From: Ascarosepion bandense
Lineage: Eukaryota; Mollusca; Cephalopoda; Sepiida; Sepiidae
Assembly (NCBI GenBank): GCA_037127315.1
Contig: JBBBDQ010001027.1
Span: forward strand, 3,492,501-3,556,500
DNA: 64,000 nt
Direction: 5' to 3'
The position numbers were made by a program, and so were the translations under genes. The notes under the pieces are model-generated. The model did no database searches. It worked only from the letters and a program-made list of their open reading frames with translations, and was not told where the DNA came from. Below, piece by piece: positions 53,603 through 63,984 of this stretch (positions are counted from its first letter, which is position 1; each line of letters starts with the position of its first letter).

Positions 53603-55836
53603 ATAAAATTCCTAACTTTTGGCTATATTATTTAAGCGCATCACATAAAAAACTAGCCAAAGAACTTCAAGAAATGGTTGACGACCCCACTAAAATTCCT
53701 GCATGGTTAACAAAAGGAATTACATTTCTTCTACCCAAGAATGGTGACACAAAAAATCCGAAAAACTACAGACCAATTACATGTCTTCCGACAACATATA
53801 AACTATTAACATCTATTTTAACAAAGCAGACATATTTATTCTTAGAAAGAAATGACATGTTACCGCTTGAACAAAAAAGGTGCAAACGTGGCTGTTATGG
53901 TTGTAAAGACCAATTGCTGATTAACAAAATGATCCTGGAAAACTGCTACAGTACAAAGAAAAATCTTAGTACAGCCTGGATAGACTATCGAAAGGCATTC
54001 GATAGTGTGCCACATGACTGGATTTTAAAGACTTTAAATATATACAAGATACCGCCCGTCATCATCAATTTCATCAAACAGTGCATGTCTATATGGAAAA
54101 CAACCCTTTACCTCAATCATATAAATGGAACCTATAAGTCTGATGAAATAAACATCAAAAGAGGTATATTTCAAGGTGATTCTTTATCTCCCTTACTATT
54201 CTGCATATCATTAATAGCACTAACCAGTCAACTTAATAAGACAGAATGTGGTTATAAAATAGGACAAAAGAAAATAAGCCATCTATTTTACATGGATGAC
54301 TTGAAGTTATATGCTAAGAATGATAATGAACTGGAAGGTCTTCTGCAAACTTTAAAATGCTTCAGCGAAGACATTGGAATGAAATTTAATTTGAATAAAT
54401 GTGCTAAAGCTACAGTTTTACGTGGATCAATACAAGAAACATCCTCAATTAGCCTAGACCCTGCTGTAACAATAAAAGAATTGAAACCAGAAGAAGCTTA
54501 TAAATACCTAGGTGTAAATGAGAGCGAAAACATTCACCATAAAAAAATGAAAGAAATAGTGCGTAAAGAGTACTATAGAAGGCTACGAATGATATTAAAA
54601 ACTGAATTAAATTCACAGAACAGAGTTATGGCCATTAATAGCCTTGCAATCCCAGTTGTCCAATATAGCTTTAACATCTTAAACTGGACTCTAAACGACA
54701 TGGATGCTAAAACAAGAAAGCTTCTTTCTAAGCATAAGATGCATCATCCAAAGGCTGATGTAGATCGTCTATACATACCCCGTAAAGAAGGTGGAAGAGG
54801 TCTTATTCAGCTGGAATTGTCATACAAGACAACAACTATTGGCTTACTAACATACATAGAAACAACAAAGGATTGGATGTTACACTTAGTAAGGCAACAT
54901 AAAGAAAGAAAGAAAAAATATTCAATAATAAAAGAAGGCAGTAAATTCAAACAAGATTTACAGTTAGTAGATTCTGTAGAAAAGCAGAACGGAAGCCAAG
55001 AGCCGACTATTGCGGCAAAGAATATGAAAATGAAAGCCAAAGACAAATCTCTTGAACAGATGAAACAGCGCTGGCAAGACAAACCTCTGCATGGCCAATA
55101 TCCAGTACGTGCCAATAAATCTAATGTTGACAAAGTTAATACTCATCGATGGTTACGTGCATCTGGATTAAAGTCCGAAACTGAAGGCTTTATTCTTGCA
55201 GCACAAGACCAAAGTCTTTTCACGAGAAACTTTCAGGCAAATATTATGCATAATAATATGGATCCAAAATGCAGGTTTTGTGATAAACACCAAGAAACAA
55301 TAGACCACCTAATCTCAGGCTGTTCTGTGCTTGCCCCAAATGAATATAAAAATCGCCACGATAGAGTTGGGCAATATTTACATTGGGCAATATGCAAACA
55401 TTATGGAAAAGCTGTAGGCAAACACTGGTATGAACATCACCCAGCACCGGTTACAGAAATAGAAGATGTAACCATTCTATGGGATTACACCATCTACACA
55501 GACAGAAAAATTGAAGCAAACAGGCCAGACATTATTGTTAAAAACCAGAAGGAGAAAACTTGTCTATTAATTGATATGGCTTGTCCAGCGGATTGTAACA
55601 TAGCAATCAAGGAATTTGAAAAACTGTCAAAATATAAAGACCTGGAAATTGAAATAGGAAAAATGTGGAAATTGAAATCAAGAGTTGTGCCAGTGATAGT
55701 AGGTGCACTTGGAATGATAAAAAATGGAACAAAACAACACATTGAAAGAATCCCTGGAAACCCCAGCTTAAGAGATATACAAAAAATTGTCTTATTAAGT
55801 ACAGCCCACATACTAAGGAAAACTTTATCTATGTAA
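53577..55836 (+). CDS. R4/Dong-like LINE reverse transcriptase and restriction-like endonuclease
   Basis: Open for 720 codons from ATG 53674 to TAA 55836; homology starts earlier in the same frame (about 53577), so 53674 is not a true start. Counting from 53674: RT with AFDSVPHDWI near residue 110, GDSLSPLLFC near 170 and the catalytic FYMDD at about 205-209; a thumb region; a CX2CX8HX4C knuckle (CRFC...H...C) at about 533; then the endonuclease with RPDIIV at about 617 and LIDMACPAD about 15 residues later (the RPD-X-D pattern). In R2/R4-type LINEs this nuclease nicks a specific target and the RT copies RNA from the nick. All key residues look intact over 2.2 kb with no stop, so the copy is young. 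Confidence 0.9.
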
Positions 55837-55984
55837 TGCTGGAGATGATAGGGAAGATAGAAAAACATGAAATGGAGCCATAACGACACGCCACGACCTG
55901 CCTTAGGTCTCCCCGCAGACTTGGTTGGTAGTGAGACCAAAGCAGAAATCGAAATATGATGAAAAATGACATAATAATAATACT

Positions 55985-56035
55985 ATGATTTATATAATAC
56001 ATAATTCCAGTTGAATTTCTTGCATTCAATTACAC

Positions 56036-56072
<37 letters not shown>
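55985..56072. repeat. AT-rich flank and (TA)n
   Basis: ATGATTTATATAATAC, TCCAGTTGAATTTCTTGC and a TA run at about 56040-56072. Confidence 0.9.
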
Positions 56073-56074
<2 letters not shown>

Positions 56075-56076
<2 letters not shown>

Positions 56077-56505
56077 AATCATCTCACCCCAAGCAAGGCA
56101 TTTCACTGCCACTATTGCGCATGGGGTTACATAGGAGAAGGTAAAGAGAAGTGAGTGGTTAGACATAGGGAATGTCAGGAGGAATGAATGTTAGGCATAG
56201 GGAATGTCAGGAGGAATGGGAGCAGGTTAGTGTGTTAGGAGGTGTCTATTGACTTTACATTTAAACTCCTGGAGATTGTATCCGTCGGGAAAGCAATCGT
56301 GTGGAAGGGAATTCCACAGTCGGGAAGTGCGAGGAAAAAAACTGTTGGAGTAGAAGTTGCGGTTGCATTTTATCGGTTTCACTGTAAAAGGGTGGGATCT
56401 AGTTGCTAATCTAGTATCTCGTGCAAATTCGTATTTAGGGGGCACCAGTGATCTAAGTTCATCGGAGCAGAAGCCGTGAAAGTATTTATAGAAAAGTTTA
56501 TAGTA
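56075..56505 (-). pseudogene. CR1/Jockey-like LINE 3' end
   Basis: The minus frame 56227-56445 reads YEFARDTRLATRSHPFTVKP, IKCNRNFYSNSFF, SRLWNSLPHDCFPDGYNLQE and KCKVNRHLLTH, stop: nearly identical to the 49.4 kb copy, so both are from one recent subfamily. The 3' UTR ends at about 56075. The coding part breaks off at YKYFHGFCSDEL (about 56500) where SINE sequence begins. Confidence 0.85.
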
Positions 56506-56509
56506 TTTA

Positions 56510-57035
56510 TCCTTAGAAAAAGTATTTATCCGTTTCTTCCCTCCAGTTATGGGTTAAATACTAAGACAGATTGGGTTCTATAGTCTTGGCTGGCAACCAG
56601 TCTACCACAGAAAATAAAGTCAATCTACTGCGGGATAATCTTCTGCCCAGTCAGTCATGTCTCTTTCAAGACATGATTGCCCGAAGCGTGTATCACGTAT
56701 GGCACTTAACTGACTGAATGAATATAATAGTTGAAAACAGGTATAAGGCTTCTACTGGGCATAAAGTTGGGGATCAGTTTTATATTCTTATGAAGTAATA
56801 AACTGAATCCCCACTAATTATTACTTAATTGTGTAATACATCTGTTCCCCCTCTATCTATGAGTCAAATAACAGGACAGGTTTGGGTTCTATAGCCTTGG
56901 CTGACAACCAGTCTACCAGAGAAACTAATGGCAACCTACTGCGGGATAATTTTCTGCCTATACATTCATGTCTCTTTTGAGACATAATCGCCCAAAGCGT
57001 GTATCACGTGCGGCACTTAATTGACTGAATCCAAT
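56510..57035 (+). mobile_element. Dimeric tRNA-SINE with palindromic linker
   Basis: Two bodies in plus orientation, each starting near (TT)CCCTCCAGTTATGGG or CCCTCTATCTATGAGTC and ending GTATCACGT(A/G)(T/C)GGCACTTAA (56720 and 57025). The linker (56725-56840) contains GGGCATAAAGT, the palindrome, and ACTTAATTGTGTAATACATC. Neither unit has a tRNA head; the first starts inside the body where LINE sequence ends. Confidence 0.85.
56766..56814. repeat. Junction palindrome in SINE dimer
   Basis: GTTGGGGATCAGTTTT and AAACTGAATCCCCACT arms around ATATTCTTATGAAGTAAT. It is preceded by GGGCATAA, the equivalent of the TTATGCCC flank in the other orientation. Confidence 0.8.
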
Positions 57036-57768
57036 AACGACTGACATGTTGTAAACTTTATCAACCCAAACACTTTCTTTATTTTTGATTCATTAGATTC
57101 TTTTTCTTTAGACGTCTTTCTGAACATTATTTCTCCTTGATTTCAATCTCTTTTGACTTTATTTTCTTTAAATCACTTCTTACAAAAACTGTTCAATCAG
57201 TTCATTTTTATTTTTTCTCTTTCCTTTCTTTAATACTTTTATAAAGATCCCCTCTGCATACATATTCCTGTCCTGTCTTCTTCTCTTTCATTATTTTATT
57301 TAAACAATAATTTACTTTATCGAAAAAAAAGAAGTCTTTTTTTCTTCCTTTCTACTTACCCTAAATTCTCTTATCTCTCACCTGACAATTAGGTTTTCTA
57401 TTTCGTTTGCTACCCACACCACCACAGCTACTCGCCCAATGATTTGTGACCCGAGAATTTTTTCTTTCTGCTGTCTCAGTCATAACGGGGTCGGTTATAG
57501 TGACGTACTGTACTGGTATATAATAGGTTTCAATTGTAAAAGACATCTTATATGCGCAGTGCAACCAAATTACAGATTCTGCGCAGAAATTATTAAAGTG
57601 TGTCGGTTGTCGGCTTTCAATTTGTCTCCGAATGCTGTAATGGGGTAATGAAGAAAGAAATGCACAGAAACGAAGACGAAAAGGGAAGACGTTCTGAAGA
57701 AAAGAAAGCACTAACGCCAGGGGAAATTACTACAGCCAATTAACGTTCGATTTTGAAACCGCAGGCGT

Positions 57769-57770
<2 letters not shown>
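57036..57770. other. Unassigned sequence
   Basis: Pyrimidine-rich to about 57360, then ordinary composition. Minus frame 57361-57711 (116 codons) has balanced composition but no motif I know. A TA run starts at 57771. Confidence 0.35.
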
Positions 57771-57808
<38 letters not shown>

Positions 57809-57990
57809 ATGTACAGGTATATGTTGATACTACGAAGAAGCGGCTTCATCAATTACATTTTAAATAATTTTGGTGTATTAATTGGGCGTATTACTGGTTC
57901 ATTTTCTGTTTCACGAGCCAATCATATAATTATGTACGTATATCATTTGCTGTATTATATATATGTGTGTGTGTGTGCGTGTGTGTAGCA

Positions 57991-58031
<41 letters not shown>

Positions 58032-58065
58032 CACAGATGCACACACACTCATATACATACATACA

Positions 58066-58097
<32 letters not shown>

Positions 58098-58100
58098 AGT
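57771..58100. repeat. TA, GT and CATA microsatellites
   Basis: (TA)n at about 57771-57804 and 58002-58031, GT at about 57963-57985, (CATA)n at about 58052-58096. Confidence 0.92.
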
Positions 58101-58493
58101 TTGTGTGTATACATGTCTTTGTTTCTGATTGCGAGAAACCACATATGAGAAATATCTAGGATTTAACAGCTACACATTAATATGTATATATAACCAATTT
58201 AAATGCTATCTTTAATGAATACTCATGTTTTAGTAGACGCTTCTTTTATTTAAAAAACAGAATATTCTGGTCACAGGAAGGATTTCGCTTAAAGACACTA
58301 TTCAACCTTGTTTGATCGGCAACGGACCTTCATGGCCGAGTCGGTTAAAGAACGACGCTTCTATCAGCGAAGCCTGACTAAGAGCGTTTATATTTTTCTC
58401 TAATAAGCTTTTTCGATTATTCAGAGAGGTATACTAAAATAAATATTTGTGTATTTAGGCAGCAAATTTTCTTTTAGACATGTTTGATTAAGA

Positions 58494-58525
<32 letters not shown>

Positions 58526-59060
58526 TAAATGTACAGCAACTACATTAACAAGACGTCTTAAATTACTCTTGTCTGAGCATTCGTCCATTTCTAGATATCT
58601 ACAACAACATTTCTGTCTACATTCACAATATAAAAAAATAATGATCAATAATACAATTATTCTACACCAAGAAAACAACAAACGCAAACTACAGATTCTC
58701 GAGGCAATATTCATTAAAATACTTAAGCCATCAATTAATTAGAATCAGCTATGAATATTGTAGTAATGTTCTAAAATGTTTGTAAAAAGAACAGTTAGTT
58801 CATGTTTAAACACGAGCATGACAATGACATTACAACATTTAAAACATTCCATTTTGGATAATATTCACGTTCTAATGAACTCTAAGCAATTTATCAATCG
58901 TTATATTTGAAACATTAAAAAAAGCTACAGTAATTTTTAGCAACACAGTCTTGCGGTTATTTTTTTGTTACCACAACTCAAACCCCTGAAGAAGATCTGG
59001 GAAGGAGATTGAAAATATTTGGGTACATTGAGAAATGAATGATAATAACATCTGTCAACG
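58101..59060. other. Unassigned sequence with a tRNA-like half
   Basis: At about 58329-58350, CTTCATGGCCGAGTCGGTTAA resembles the D-arm side of a type-II tRNA (Ser/Leu) or a SINE head, and an anticodon-arm-like stretch (CGCTTCTATCAGCG) follows. No B box is visible after it, so I do not call a tRNA. The rest shows no gene. Confidence 0.35.
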
Positions 59061-59074
59061 TTACAGGTCATTTC

Positions 59075-60250
59075 TGACATCTTTTGATTGTATCGTTTTT
59101 AAATAACCGCAAAATGAAGGTCGTTTTGAATGACCGTACCTCTTCATCCTACAGCACGAATGCTGGTGTCCCACAGGGCTCTAGCCTGGGCCCGACGCTC
59201 TTCCTTATTTGCATCAACGACTTCCCAGATGAGATCAAGTCCCAAGTAGGCATCTACGCAGATGACACTGCAATATACTCCCGCACCAGTAAGAAACCTA
59301 TCGTGGCGGACAGACATAATCTCGCTACTGACCTTGAACGGGATCTACACTCTGTGGTGAACTGGGGCGAGAAGTGGCTTGTCAACTTCAATTCAGCTGT
59401 TGTCTGTCAACCATTACAGGCAACCTCTCCTGCCTCCCATAAGCATGGACCAAGCGATTCTCTCTGAGAGCAATACACTACGCCTCCTCAGACCTCAAAT
59501 GGAACCACTACATTGAATCCATAGCAAAATCTACTGCAAAGAAGGTTGGGTCACTATGTCGATCCAGGATGTTTTTTCCGCCTGAATCCATCCTGCATAT
59601 ATACAAGTCAACCATCCGTCCGTGCATGGAGTACTGCTGCTATTTATGGTCAGGCGCCCCTGCCGTTCTCCTCAGTGTTCTTGACAGGCCCCCAAGGAGA
59701 GTCTGTAATGTGATAGGTACTGATCTGGCGGCTCAACTGCAGCCACTTCCCCACCGTCGAAATGTGGCCTCCTTTTGTCTGTTCTATAAATACTTTCATG
59801 GCTTCTGCTCGGATGAGCTTAAGTCACTGGTGCCTCCTCAACAGGTGTTTACTCGTGAAACCAGACTGGCAACTGGGTCCCACCCATTCACAGTCAGGTT
59901 AGCCAAATGCAGATGACAATTTTACTCCTGCAGCTTCTTCTCTCGCACTTCCCGCCTGTGGAACTCGCTCCCGTATTCTTGCTTTCCTGACGGCTACAAC
60001 CTCCAGAAATTTAAATGCAAAGTCAATACTCATCTACTAACCACGGGACTCTAGCTCTCTCCCCTCCCCTGTATAACCTTCGCTTTCTCTCCACCTATGT
60101 ATCTGTCATCGCACCTGCTTTCTCAGCTTTCTATTGCTCCTTTCTAACTAGTTTGTACTCCTCACTTTTTTCTAATTAATCTTTTTACAGTTATGTAGCC
60201 CCCCGCACATCAGTGGCATTTCTGCCTTGCTTGGGGTGAAATGATTAAAA
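59075..60250 (+). pseudogene. CR1/Jockey-like LINE, RT core to 3' end, frameshifted
   Basis: 59084-59467 reads FLNNRKMKVVLNDRTSSSY, AGVPQGSSLGPTLFLICIND, VGIYADDTAIYS (YADD at about 59254-59265) and LHSVVNWGEKWLVNFN. A frameshift follows. ESNTLRLL lies near 59470, then frame 59569-59916 has PPESILHIYKSTIRPCMEYC, LLSVLDRPPRRVCNVIGTDL, LFYKYFHGFCSDEL and TRLATGSHPFTV, a stop after AKCR, and SRLWNSLPYSCFPDGYN. The 3' UTR ends GTAGCCCCCCGCACATCAG, CTTGCTTGGGGTGAAATG and an A-rich tail at about 60250. It keeps RT motifs that the 5.4 kb copy lost. No endonuclease domain, so it is 5'-truncated. Confidence 0.88.
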
Positions 60251-60419
60251 AAAAATAAGAGAAAGATTCTCCCTGGGTGTGAACGGATTTTATTAAAAAT
60301 AAACAGACACAATGCTTGCAATTTATTTAATCTAACATGTCTAAAAGAAAATAAATATATATGCTATTTAATAAATAGGGCGTCTTCTCAAATAAGAATA
60401 TCTACTAAAAGAACGTTTA

Positions 60420-60423
<4 letters not shown>

Positions 60424-60475
<52 letters not shown>
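60424..60475. repeat. (TA)n microsatellite
   Basis: About 52 bp of TA. Confidence 0.95.
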
Positions 60476-60479
<4 letters not shown>

Positions 60480-61032
60480 ACAAGGATGCATTTATATATA
60501 AAAATAATATTAATGTCTGAAATGTTGTAGTAAGGGATTCTATTGAGTCCTATCAGTTATTACAAAAATGTTTTAATTCATGAAATAGTCGTAAAAATAA
60601 GGAAATAAAAAAGAACGTTTTTATGATGCTGGAATATCCGAGAAAATTCGAGTAAAATCTAGAGAATTTTAAAAGATTCTAGAATATGTAAATTAGGTGT
60701 TAGCCCCTATAAAAATAGGTTTTGGGCAGAGAGCAGTTAGTTGTTGACAGGATTTGCTGACATTATCAACTCCGACCCGATTCGTGGATCTGTGCATCCA
60801 GCCGAAATAATCTCTCAGAAAAGTTGCCGACCAACTAAAACCTGAAAGAGAACCTCATGGAACTAAAAGGGTAAATAGATATTTTTGACTTTCATTGAGC
60901 AAACTAATAATTATTTTTTATATACACATTTGAGGATTTCCAAAAAGTATAGCACTTAAACTTATTTGCTATTTTAACTGTGTAAAGATATTTGACCCTT
61001 CCTTCCCTTCGTAACACTTCGCCGTCAGTGAC

Positions 61033-61192
61033 GGATCTGAGTTGTGCTGCAGTGGATATCGGCTTGGAAAGAAAAATCGGTGAGCCGAGTTCGAATTCCA
61101 GTTGAGTACCATGCATTCATTTAAGCAGTAGTACTCTTGGGAAAGGTATTAATCCGTCACTTCCTTCCAGTTATGGGTTAAATAACAGGATG
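61033..61192 (+). mobile_element. tRNA-SINE head fragment
   Basis: GAGTTGTGCTGCAGTGGATA (A-box region), GAGTTCGAATTCCAGTTG (B-box region), GGGAAAGGTATTAATCCGTC and TTCCAGTTATGGGTTAAATA in plus orientation. The body beyond AACAGGAT is replaced by another repeat. Confidence 0.8.
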
Positions 61193-61400
61193 GGGCCTGG
61201 AGGCAACCCATCCAGTGTTGATGTCACAATAAAAACACCCTTGGTAGCCCTGGTGAAGCATCAAGTATTCATCTATTTGACAAGATTATGAATTTCGCTA
61301 CAAAACTGCGCCAGGGTTACAAATTCACAGGGAATACTGGAGCGGGGTAGTGAGTTCGATCTCGGCCGAGGCCGAAGGAAGACGACGAGATTTCAAATTC
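61193..61400 (+). repeat. SINE-like dispersed repeat, second copy
   Basis: GGAGGCAACCCATCCAGTG, GTCACAATAAAAACACCC, TTGGTAGCCCTGG, GCATCAAGTATTCATC match 10003-10075. GAGTTCGATCTCGGCCGAGG (about 61350) is B-box-like, and GAGTTCTATCTCGGCC occurs again near 61555. Confidence 0.6.
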
Positions 61401-61759
61401 AGACGTTGTTTCCTTCAGTTACAAAACACATCAACTCTACCTGCAATATCAAGTAAAGATCTTTATTTCTTTTCTATATCACCATACTCTTTTCTCATTC
61501 CAGTTCGAGAACGCCTACTATAAGAGGGGAAACGCGTCGTCAAACATGTAGTGAGTTCTATCTCGGCCAATGACGGCAAGACGACGAACACTTCACCTGC
61601 CAGTAGTAAGCTATGTTTTTCGTTTTGAATGCAAAAAAACAGTATATTTGTAAATATTTTTATTTAATGTTTTGGTAAATGAATTATTTGTCTGTGATTT
61701 TACTCTGAGTTTTGGTTAAGCAATTTTTTTCTTTTGTTGTTACCCATAACACGTAACAA

Positions 61760-61780
61760 TACATACATACATACATATAT

Positions 61781-61819
<39 letters not shown>

Positions 61820-62464
61820 AGTGGGTACAGAACGAAGAAAGAATTTTTTTTCCGTCCAAAACATTAATTTAAAACAGTGCTCGATATATGATGAATAAAG
61901 CTGTGAATATTTATTATAAATTATGTTTTAGAACATGTACATTATTTTTTAATATATGTCCTCGACAATCATATGTTTGTTTCAATGTTGGGTACGTTTC
62001 TTCGGGAGGTAAAAGCAAGACTGACTTTGATTAGAGTAGTGAAGGCCTGTGTAAAATTAGCCACACTTTGGAAGTGGTGAAAACAAGGCGTTGGGGAAAA
62101 TATTTTCCACGAACACAAGGAACAACACCCCTCAGGTTTTATTATGTCGGAGTGACGTTTCTAGAAAATTCCAACACTCACACACACATACATTCACATG
62201 TATACATATGAAAACACAAACACACACGTACGTAAACATATGCATATTTACATGTTGCAAACTTATTTACATTGGTCTTCATTGGAAGCTTCTGCTTCCG
62301 AAACGGACAGTTTCAAATGCTTACTCTGCAGCCTGTTGTGTAAATCTAAGTCAGGCTTGATGGGGCACACAAGACAGAAAATTTGATGTTGTATATACCA
62401 AACGAATTAACGAAGTGACGGATTAATACTTCGTAATCGACGGAAGAGCCCATCATATATTGGT
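61760..62464. other. CATA/TA runs, then unassigned sequence
   Basis: (ACAT)n and (TA)n at about 61761-61816. The rest, including the 89-codon frame at 62091-62360, shows no recognisable domain. Confidence 0.4.
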
Positions 62465-62640
62465 TGTTTAATTACTTAGTTTGTGGTCATAATAAAACTA
62501 GACTAGTGCAGATTTGTATTAAAATGTGTTCAATACAATTTTATTGTAGAACTTCTGAATATTTTCCATTTGTAAACAAGTTATTACGCGACCTGGGTTT
62601 CTACCGTGAGTGATGTCTTCAGGCGATTTTCAATAACTGA
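62465..62640. repeat. Dispersed repeat with CTGAAGA...GAAA core, inverted copy
   Basis: Reverse complement of 44885-45060: GTGGTCATAATAAAACTAG, AAAATGTGTTCAATACAAT, TTTCCATTTGTAAACAAGT, CCTGGGTTTCTACCGTGAG and ATGTCTTCAGGCGATTTTC. On the minus strand the order is CTGAAGA, ATCA...CGGT, GAAA. Confidence 0.75.
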
Positions 62641-62687
62641 TTTTACCGTTTACCTTTTTTTTATAAGAACGCTTACGTAAGGGTGTT

Positions 62688-62885
62688 TTGTTTTTGTTTT
62701 GTTTTGTTTTTGTTTTGTTTTTTTTTTGGGGGGGGGGGTAACGCTCACGTGGCAGAGAATTTTTGACAGCGCAAGTTTTAAAATTACAAGAAATTTCAAA
62801 TTTCTTGTAATTTTAAAAAGTTTTTGTAATTTTATAAATTTCTTGTAATTCTAAAAATTTCTTGTAATTCTAAAGATTTCTTAGA
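62688..62885. repeat. T/G low complexity and 22-24 bp repeats
   Basis: (GTTTT)n then a T- and G-run at about 62690-62738. From 62780 ATTACAAGAAATTT/AAATTTCTTGTAAT is a 14-bp palindrome, followed by further AATTTCTTGTAATT copies at about 22-bp steps. Confidence 0.85.
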
Positions 62886-62889
62886 TGAA

Positions 62890-63295
62890 CTTAGCTCACT
62901 GGGACACCCGATACATGAATTTGCTTGAGACATAAGATCAGCAACTAGGCCCCACCCTTTTACTGTGAAACCAATAAATTGTAAACGGAACTTCTACTGT
63001 AACAGCTACTTTTCTCGCATTTCCCGCCTATGGAATTCCCTTCCGCATGGTTGCTTCCCCGACAATTACAATCTCCAAGAATTTAAATGTAATCTGCTAT
63101 CTCACTAATCTGCATCCTCTCCCTCATGATCCTTTCTCCGTTCACTCCACTCTCATCAGTATTCTCATTCTTCTCTTATACACTTCCTGACACCCCCTAT
63201 AACCTCTCACACTTTCGCACAACTAACCTTCTATGTAACCCCCTGCTCAAGTGTGGCAGTAAAATGCATTGCTTGGGGCGACACGATTATAACAA
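62890..63295 (+). pseudogene. CR1/Jockey-like LINE 3' end
   Basis: The plus strand encodes decayed ELSSLGHPIHEF (for CSDELRSLVPPRFEF), RPHPFTVKPINCKRNFY, SYFSRISRLWNSLPHGCFP-like and LQEFKCN, then the 3' UTR (CCATTCAC-type, CACTCTCATCAGTATTC) ending CAGTAAAATGCATTGCTTGG and GGCGACACGATTATAAC at about 63293. Broken by frameshifts. Confidence 0.8.
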
Positions 63296-63395
63296 AAAGG
63301 TATATACATATGTATGTATGTTCATATCTAGCCGCAAACATAACTTAGTACTCACCCATACAAGTGGATTTACTTCAACACGTACTTGCAAGCAT

Positions 63396-63443
63396 AGATA
63401 GATAGCTAGATAGATAGATAGATAGATAGATATTAACAGACTG

Positions 63444-63516
<73 letters not shown>

Positions 63517-63525
63517 TTAACAGAC

Positions 63526-63576
<51 letters not shown>

Positions 63577-63587
63577 TTAACAGACTG

Positions 63588-63620
<33 letters not shown>

Positions 63621-63629
63621 TTAACAGAC

Positions 63630-63668
<39 letters not shown>

Positions 63669-63679
63669 TTAACAGACTG

Positions 63680-63724
<45 letters not shown>

Positions 63725-63733
63725 TTAACAGAC

Positions 63734-63812
<79 letters not shown>

Positions 63813-63845
63813 TTAACAGACATAGATAGATAGATAGATAGATAT

Positions 63846-63876
<31 letters not shown>

Positions 63877-63889
63877 TTAAAAAACTGAA

Positions 63890-63924
<35 letters not shown>

Positions 63925-63940
63925 TTAACAAACTGAGATG

Positions 63941-63984
<44 letters not shown>

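Larger units (their letters stand above)
52981..55971 (+). mobile_element. R4/Dong-like LINE with restriction-like endonuclease, 5'-truncated
   Basis: About 3 kb. The coding region covers the end of the N-terminal domain, RT, a CCHC knuckle and a restriction-like endonuclease. A 3' UTR of about 135 bp follows the stop at 55836 (CTGCCTTAGGTCTCCCCGC, GTAGTGAGACCAAAGCAG). TAATAATAATACT flanks both sides (52968-52980 and 55972-55984), a 13-bp candidate target-site duplication lying in a TAA microsatellite. Dong, of the R4 clade, is known to insert into TAA repeats, so target and endonuclease type agree. Much of the 5' coding part (zinc finger, possible Myb) is missing, as usual after incomplete reverse transcription. 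Confidence 0.85.
60476..61757 (+). mobile_element. Possible long LTR carrying SINE insertions
   Basis: TGTTACAAGG at 60476 and ...CACGTAACA ending at about 61757 give TG...CA with a short inverted repeat TGTTAC/GTAACA. A TATA-like CCCCTATAAAAATAGG lies at about 60706, followed by GGGCAGAGAGCAGTTAG. SINE pieces occupy about 61033-61400. No clear target duplication and no coding region. The borders may be coincidental in AT-rich DNA. Confidence 0.3.

Noticed and set aside
57361..57711. 116-codon minus frame as a first exon
   Set aside because: No domain, no splice-site evidence and no neighbouring exon; kept only as unassigned sequence.
58320..58395. tRNA-Ser or tRNA-Leu gene
   Set aside because: Only the D-arm side is convincing. 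There is no B box (GGTTCGAATCC-like) and no acceptor stem pairing that I can find.
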